Positions 62,201-64,000 of a stretch of 64,000 nt of DNA are shown here, one piece after another (the stretch's first letter is position 1; each line of letters starts with the position of its first letter). Source of the stretch: Arcticibacter eurypsychrophilus. Lineage in GTDB: Bacteria > Bacteroidota > Bacteroidia > Sphingobacteriales > Sphingobacteriaceae. A program made the position numbers and the translations under genes. The notes beneath the pieces are model-generated. The model was not told the origin of the DNA, made no database searches, and saw only the letters and a list, made by a program, of their open reading frames with translations. The DNA is taken from NCBI RefSeq assembly GCF_001730525.1, contig NZ_MDFN01000008.1, forward strand, positions 1-64,000, written 5' to 3'.

Positions 62201-62547
62201 ACAGCTACTGACTTATTGCTAACAGAGAAACTAAATCCAGATCGGTTCAAATCATTCAACACTGTTCCTAACGGCGTTTTGGTATAACGGATATTTTCCA
62301 ATAACACTTTTTCAAGTGAATTATCATAGTAAAATTTATAGCCTGTCTGTTTACTGAGTTCTTTAAAAAGTGTGATTGCGTTTACTTTATTGATATATTG
62401 AACACTAACCGGGTTAGAAATATTGCTATTGGCCTGGGCAAAAAGGGGCGTACCCAATAAAATGAAAATATATAAGAGATTAAATCTAACCGGTTTTTGA
62501 TAACTTCTTTTTAATCTATTAGTTAGGATATGTATATAAAATTGCAT
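59221..62547 (-). CDS. TonB-dependent receptor with STN and carboxypeptidase-like domains
   Basis: 1108 residues: signal peptide, STN domain (about 48-115, ALTLFKELSKQTGYKFYYD-like), carboxypeptidase-like domain (GKIVDNKGEALPGANIRIRE), plug (about 230-350, VVRGLTERYNQSLIDG) and a barrel ending TYSLIFTYSF. It is not a SusC type and has no SusD partner; two lipoprotein genes follow instead. The STN domain and the upstream fecR and sigma genes show that it is a cell-surface-signalling transducer. The ligand is unknown. Confidence 0.92.
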   Translation of the reverse strand: MQFYIHILTNRLKRSYQKPVRFNLLYIFILLGTPLFAQANSNISNPVSVQYINKVNAITLFKELSKQTGYKFYYDNSLEKVLLENIRYTKTPLGTVLNDLNRSGFSFSVSNKSVAVNYTKPQVKNARKPQPGRIAGKIVDNKGEALPGANIRIRELNKAMQSSVDGTYQFNVPAGTYTLEVSYISFQTKSIADVIVKDDQLTSLDIVLNVANKALNEVIVKSSFRRESIAGLYAQQKNAASVTDGISAEQIARTPDNNVGAVLKRISGVTILDNKYVVVRGLTERYNQSLIDGLTLPNTDLNRRNFSFDIVPTELVSSVVVNKTATPDMPAEFVGGQVMVNTLAIPNNNYLSISLGAGYNDRTTGKDFLSAGGRDKSDYLGFDDGRRKRPDNLVSWSMASGQDDPRIEATDANGFKTGYAGAIEQSKRFNSDGFKRYKYTATPNQNYRFTLGRLYELNQAKGIKAGFIAGLTYRNTQQANAFTSARELGMGKDFYNDPSDTATRGTAYIFNTTLGGVLNAGLQSRRFKVNIKNLYTRIFNEEFYTSKGLNNNNQMTNNNFIDPVFTTLSQHKIEGEHSMGQKGFKLDWSGGFTNLNQQHVDTRKFSYFLLDKTFGTFYQRPNVTTLAAVAGNYVWDYRLWTAIKERDFNWALNLSYPFPFLKNRSLVKAGYTGWYKKRSQDIYFAKIYAKRDQHTFTDFYETLLSPQKVGYGLNQAYYYMDAENGGLFNADSKYHAAYLMLDQHFFTNKLRLVYGLRAENFNLANRQEKEIRRRQLLQEQNPDAIINQEVPILTGEKNWNFLPSVNAIFSLSEKTNIRAAYAKTMIRPDFRETATFAFPDPFLQASISGGNISSTKIQNIDLRFEYYPSPGEVFSISGFHKYLDRPVELVNLSPGASTLILTYQNQQSAKNTGIEMEFRKSLNVISPSLANFNIYGNAAYIWSEIKTISKIDNPEYDYANPDKEPAKIEVVQDFKRPLIGQSPYIINAGLAYQSSYAGATMSFNRSGYRSYIVSVDPKSTEFQRVRTLVDLQLSGKLLKQKAEIKFNVANLLNTRDEFYTNASSWEGDFSNGFTRIKGTDNYELEHGDRIRYGTEYGRTYSLIFTYSF

Positions 62548-62618
62548 ATTTTAGAAAAATTTTTTACGATTTTTTGTATAAGATTTAATTTTTAGTAGCG
62601 GGTTTGCTACCCGCATTT

Positions 62619-62650
62619 AGAAAGTGCCGTTTTACCGAACGGCACTTTCT
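62619..62650. terminator. Hairpin between fecR and the receptor gene
   Basis: AGAAAGTGCCGTT and AACGGCACTTTCT pair perfectly around TTACCG. The T tract is on the plus side, so leftward it is a strong hairpin without a proper T run. A second small hairpin (GCGGG/CCCGC, about 62599-62614) follows. They may uncouple receptor expression from fecR. Confidence 0.65.
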
Positions 62651-62673
62651 TTTTGATCTAACCTTTAGTAGCG

Positions 62674-63663
62674 CTATTTCTTCATGAATGTGTATGTTAA
62701 GCTGTCTGTTTTGGTGAATTTAAGTTTATGAATAAAAGAGAGGGAGCTAAGAATTTCATCGATGGTCTTGCCCTTAAAATCTCCATTTACTGTAAAATTT
62801 TTGGTGCCAACATGATCGAATACGATGTTGACTTTATGCCATGAAGCTATCCTGTATACAGCTTCGCTAAAAGATGCCCTTTCGAATACAAGACCATTCT
62901 CAACGGGATTGCCTGGCTTTGCATTAAATGTGCTTAATGTTTCTTTTCCGTCTATATATTCGTATGCGTTGCCAGGGGTAAGAAAAATAACAGAACGGGA
63001 TGAGTTTTTGTCTGTTGGGCGAATAGCGACCTTACCAGTATACAGGTTTACCTTCCCCCAGTGGTATACCGAATTATATTCAACCGTAAAAGAGGTGCCA
63101 AGAGCAGTAGTCTGCAATTCCCCGGACTCTACACTGAATGGTTTTTCCGGATTTTTGGTGACTTGAAAAAAGGCTTCTCCTACTTTAAGATACACCCTGC
63201 GTTCTTCTTTTCGGAAAGCTTTTGGATAACGGAAGACAGAACCGGAAGAAACGGTTACTATGGAACTATCAGGAAGAATCACCTTCAATGTTTTTCCTAT
63301 TTCCGCCTCTACTGTAATAAAGGTTTTGGTATCTTGTATGAAACTGTAATACTGGAAACCTTTTGCACCGGCAAAAAGAAAGAGTACAGCTGCTACACTG
63401 GCGGCGATTTTATAAATCACCCTTTGCGGCCTTTTTTTGCCAGGAATGATTTTGGCGGTAAGATTCTGTTTTATGGAAGCTAAGGATTGTTCAATATCAT
63501 CAGGAACATCCAATGCTTGGGATACCTCCAGTTCTGTTTCATCGTTAAGCAGCGATAGATGTGCTCCACTTGCTGTCATTTCCCAAAACTCATGTTCCTC
63601 TGAAGGACTTAGCGTTCTGTCTGCGAATTTTTTTAAAAGTTCTTTTTTCCTATGCTGATCCAT
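62674..63663 (-). CDS. FecR family anti-sigma factor
   Basis: 329 residues with a sigma-binding N-terminus, one membrane helix (about 85-104), the FecR domain (VILPDSSIVTVSSGSVFRYP) and a C-terminal domain (IVFDHVGTKNFTVNGDFKG) that contacts an STN domain. It should regulate the ECF sigma factor encoded just upstream and respond to the TonB receptor downstream. Confidence 0.9.
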   Translation of the reverse strand: MDQHRKKELLKKFADRTLSPSEEHEFWEMTASGAHLSLLNDETELEVSQALDVPDDIEQSLASIKQNLTAKIIPGKKRPQRVIYKIAASVAAVLFLFAGAKGFQYYSFIQDTKTFITVEAEIGKTLKVILPDSSIVTVSSGSVFRYPKAFRKEERRVYLKVGEAFFQVTKNPEKPFSVESGELQTTALGTSFTVEYNSVYHWGKVNLYTGKVAIRPTDKNSSRSVIFLTPGNAYEYIDGKETLSTFNAKPGNPVENGLVFERASFSEAVYRIASWHKVNIVFDHVGTKNFTVNGDFKGKTIDEILSSLSFIHKLKFTKTDSLTYTFMKK

Positions 63664-63782
63664 TCTATATCCTTCACCGATTGCTTTTTTGACCGGTTAC
63701 ATTGATATATACAGTAAAAGCTAGGGGCAAGGGGGGCTTGATATGGAAATATTTTTTTTAAAGCCGTAACGGGAGCACTTGG

Positions 63783-64000
63783 CTATAAATATTCCCCTGA
63801 CTGATTAAGCACGGATAGCTTCCGCGTAGCTTTGCTGATATGGTCTTTTACGGTTTCTTTGCCTATAGAGAGCTGGGTGGCAATCTCGTCATAGGACAAT
63901 CCATGCACTCTTGACATTAAAAAAACCTTTCTTCTTTTTTCGGAAAGGATGGAGTGTGTTTTTTCAATTAACGAATTGATGTCCATGCGGGAATAAACGT
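63783..64000 (-). CDS. ECF sigma factor, C-terminal part (cut by window end)
   Basis: The last ~70 codons contain sigma region 4: SEKRRKVFLMSRVHGLSYDE and IGKETVKDHISKATRKL. The frame is open to the window edge without a stop, so the gene continues beyond 64000; the Met at 63986 is internal. It belongs to the FecI-type set with the following fecR and receptor genes. Confidence 0.9.
   Translation of the reverse strand, partial: VYSRMDINSLIEKTHSILSEKRRKVFLMSRVHGLSYDEIATQLSIGKETVKDHISKATRKLSVLNQSGEYL

Overview
The window looks like a chromosomal segment of a Bacteroidota bacterium of the Sphingobacteriaceae, most like Pedobacter or a close relative. The evidence is AT-rich DNA, two SusC/SusD outer-membrane pairs, FecI/FecR-type sigma/anti-sigma sets, STN-domain TonB receptors, and repeated promoter boxes of the Bacteroidota form TAnnTTTG with few Shine-Dalgarno sites. 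The genus is an inference from protein style; no 16S gene is present.

Layout. 1-4.6 kb: a 2OG-Fe(II) oxygenase, then a siroheme nitrite/sulfite reductase, a siroheme synthase domain protein and an Rrf2 regulator. 4.7-16.8 kb: housekeeping genes (lnt, a PH/SHOCT protein, rsmI, serS, recO, ileS, a DksA-like protein, lspA, a SIMPL protein), flanked by two closely related receiver-only response regulators. 16.9-23.5 kb: a DUF4112 protein, an esterase, and an amino-sugar locus (sugar MFS transporter, NagB fused to a PIG-L domain, LacI regulator with palindromic operators), then a small iron-permease-like protein. 24-27.9 kb: an M13 metallopeptidase, a PI-PLC/GDPD-like protein and a decayed CE15 glucuronoyl-esterase-like gene. 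27.9-34.8 kb: a sigma/FecR/SusC/SusD polysaccharide-uptake locus. 34.9-42.3 kb: a second SusC/SusD pair in one operon with a phosphocholine-specific phospholipase C.

42.6-49.4 kb: an acyltransferase, a decayed HigB/HigA toxin-antitoxin pair, tRNA-Val(UAC), a DUF4153 membrane protein, an SPFH protein with a ribbon-helix-helix gene, and a GH53 galactanase. 49.6-54.5 kb is the accessory region: an ECF sigma gene with a membrane partner, an unusual 11-bp-phased inverted-repeat array, and a 2.9-kb decayed Tn3-family-like transposon. The transposon has inverted ends starting GGGG and flanking 6-bp direct repeats. It carries fragments of tnpA, a serine recombinase, an XRE regulator and a rearranged Rhs protein whose C-terminal tip and possible immunity gene are still open. 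A YafQ/RelE-type toxin-antitoxin pair follows, with a rare Shine-Dalgarno site. 54.6-64 kb: a sodium:solute symporter coupled to a 40-residue membrane peptide that is easily missed, then an ECF sigma/FecR/TonB receptor/beta-helix lipoprotein/lipoprotein locus cut by the window end.

The genes suggest a soil or plant-associated polymer degrader. TonB systems take up polymers, regulated by cell-surface signalling sigma factors. Galactan, amino sugars, glucuronoyl esters and phospholipids are the substrates visible here.
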